Shown piece by piece: positions 13,858 through 14,258 of a stretch of DNA of 14,258 nucleotides. This stretch comes from an uncultured Collinsella sp. (GTDB lineage Bacteria; Actinomycetota; Coriobacteriia; Coriobacteriales; Coriobacteriaceae), in the NCBI GenBank assembly GCA_902493835.1, contig CABURG010000033.1, forward strand, positions 1 through 14,258. The letters run 5' to 3'. The translations under genes were made by a program, and so were the position numbers. The notes under the pieces are model-generated. The model was not told where the DNA came from. It searched no databases and was given only the letters and a program-made list of their open reading frames with translations. Position 1 is the stretch's first letter. Each line of letters begins with the position of its first letter.

Positions 13858-13916
13858 AAAGCGGTCAACTTCGGTTGGCCGTCTTTTTTGTTGCCGGTGC
13901 ACGGGTTCGAACCCGT
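13848..13916 (+). repeat. tRNA-Lys downstream flank, copy B
   Basis: The second copy of the segment at 12562-12631, without the tRNA gene before it. The terminator stem is retained by a paired change (A to G on one arm, T to C on the other), the loop is TTCG instead of TCCG, and the 27 bases 13890-13916, including the palindrome 13901-13916, are identical to copy A. The hairpin array found after copy A is absent; AT-rich CTATCTATATATAAG follows instead. Confidence 0.9.
13862..13889 (+). terminator. Intrinsic terminator at the end of the TraX islet
   Basis: An 8-bp stem CGGTCAAC/GTTGGCCG (one T-G pair) with a TTCG tetraloop is followed by TCTTTTTT. It is derived from the same ancestor as the tRNA-Lys terminator and would now end transcripts of the islet. 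Confidence 0.88.
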
Positions 13917-14140
13917 ATCTATCTATATATAAGAACGCTTGGCGAATAAAACCCGCCTTTTACCGATGGGTAACAAATAGCTGATGCCTTTGGAGTAAAG
14001 TAGCGCTCCAGAGATGACCGATGTCTCAATACTCATAAAACAGCTGGTCATCGCCAATATCAGAAGCCAATGCTTCAGTTTTAACCTCAGTGACGCGACT
14101 GAGGGACCTATTTATTTGTGAACAAAATATGGAGTGCGCG
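13917..14140. other. Non-coding stretch after the islet, with two hairpins
   Basis: No convincing coding frame is seen. Two inverted repeats are visible: CTTTGGAG/CTCCAGAG (about 13988-14013, 8 bp with a G-T pair) and CCTCAGT/ACTGAGG (14085-14091 with 14098-14104, loop GACGCG). Neither is followed by a T run. I looked for rRNA-type promoters ahead of the end of the window and found no pair of good boxes. Confidence 0.45.
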
Positions 14141-14258
14141 ATTCCCGCCCACGGGGCCCCTCCGGTCTGGCAATATATCTCCTTGCCGCGCGGCCCGGTC
14201 GGACCGGATCAGCCGCAAAGCGTGCACCTTGAGAACCGGATACTGCGAGGATGGACAC
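14141..14258 (+). other. Probable leader region of an rRNA operon (partial)
   Basis: The segment is GC-rich with short inverted repeats (GGGGCCCC near 14155; CCGGTCGGACCGG around 14206-14218). It contains TTGAGAACCGGATA (about 14230-14243). This resembles the TTTGAGAACTC-type antitermination/boxA region found ahead of 16S rRNA, and related spacer motifs, in actinobacteria. No mature rRNA is reached, so the call depends on sequence beyond the window. Confidence 0.45.

Noticed and set aside
12542..13916. A complete integrative element between the tRNA-Lys repeats
   Set aside because: No integrase, excisionase, replication or mobilisation gene is seen. Only a TraX gene and a truncated frame are present, so at most this is a non-autonomous cassette or scar.

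Overview
The window looks like chromosomal DNA from a fairly high-GC Gram-positive gut actinobacterium. A member of the Coriobacteriia close to Collinsella is my inference; nothing here proves the genus. The reasons are the GC-rich codon use of the core genes, an LPXTG-anchored surface protein with Cna-B/SpaA domains, a Tat-type lipoprotein, GTG starts, and a final segment resembling the actinobacterial rRNA leader.

Layout: (1) 17-3448, minus strand: a 1143-residue cell-wall-anchored adhesin with a thioester domain and six SpaA-like domains. (2) 3746-4011: tRNA-Gly(CCC), its terminator, and a structured non-coding unit. (3) 4114-5460: purB. (4) 5589-7063: a TSCPD-domain protein translationally coupled to a Tat/lipobox lipoprotein of unknown role. 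(5) 7217-9516: an OmpR-type response regulator and its membrane histidine kinase. (6) 9626-11089: purC and a small two-helix membrane protein, closed by a strong terminator. (7) 11179-12459: an M29 aminopeptidase. (8) 12488-12741: tRNA-Lys(TTT), its terminator, and a second structured unit. (9) 12759-13857: a visibly AT-richer islet with a TraX-family gene and a truncated reading frame, closed by a second copy of the tRNA-Lys downstream flank. (10) 13917-14258: non-coding DNA ending in a motif like the antitermination region of an rRNA leader.

Functionally, purB and purC both serve de novo purine synthesis but are separated by the lipoprotein and two-component genes, so they are probably separate transcription units. 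The two-component pair has no visible target gene. The adhesin needs a sortase encoded elsewhere.

The most unusual content is non-coding. Downstream of both tRNA genes lies a unit of about 135-140 bases that starts with an inverted copy of part of that tRNA's own T-arm, continues with three short hairpins closed by G-and-A-rich loops, and ends with a direct copy, exact or degenerate, of that tRNA's 3' end. Beyond tRNA-Lys, the terminator flank recurs 1.3 kb away with a compensatory base change, and the two copies bracket the AT-rich TraX islet. Together these suggest a tRNA-3'-end-associated repeat and insertion hotspot.
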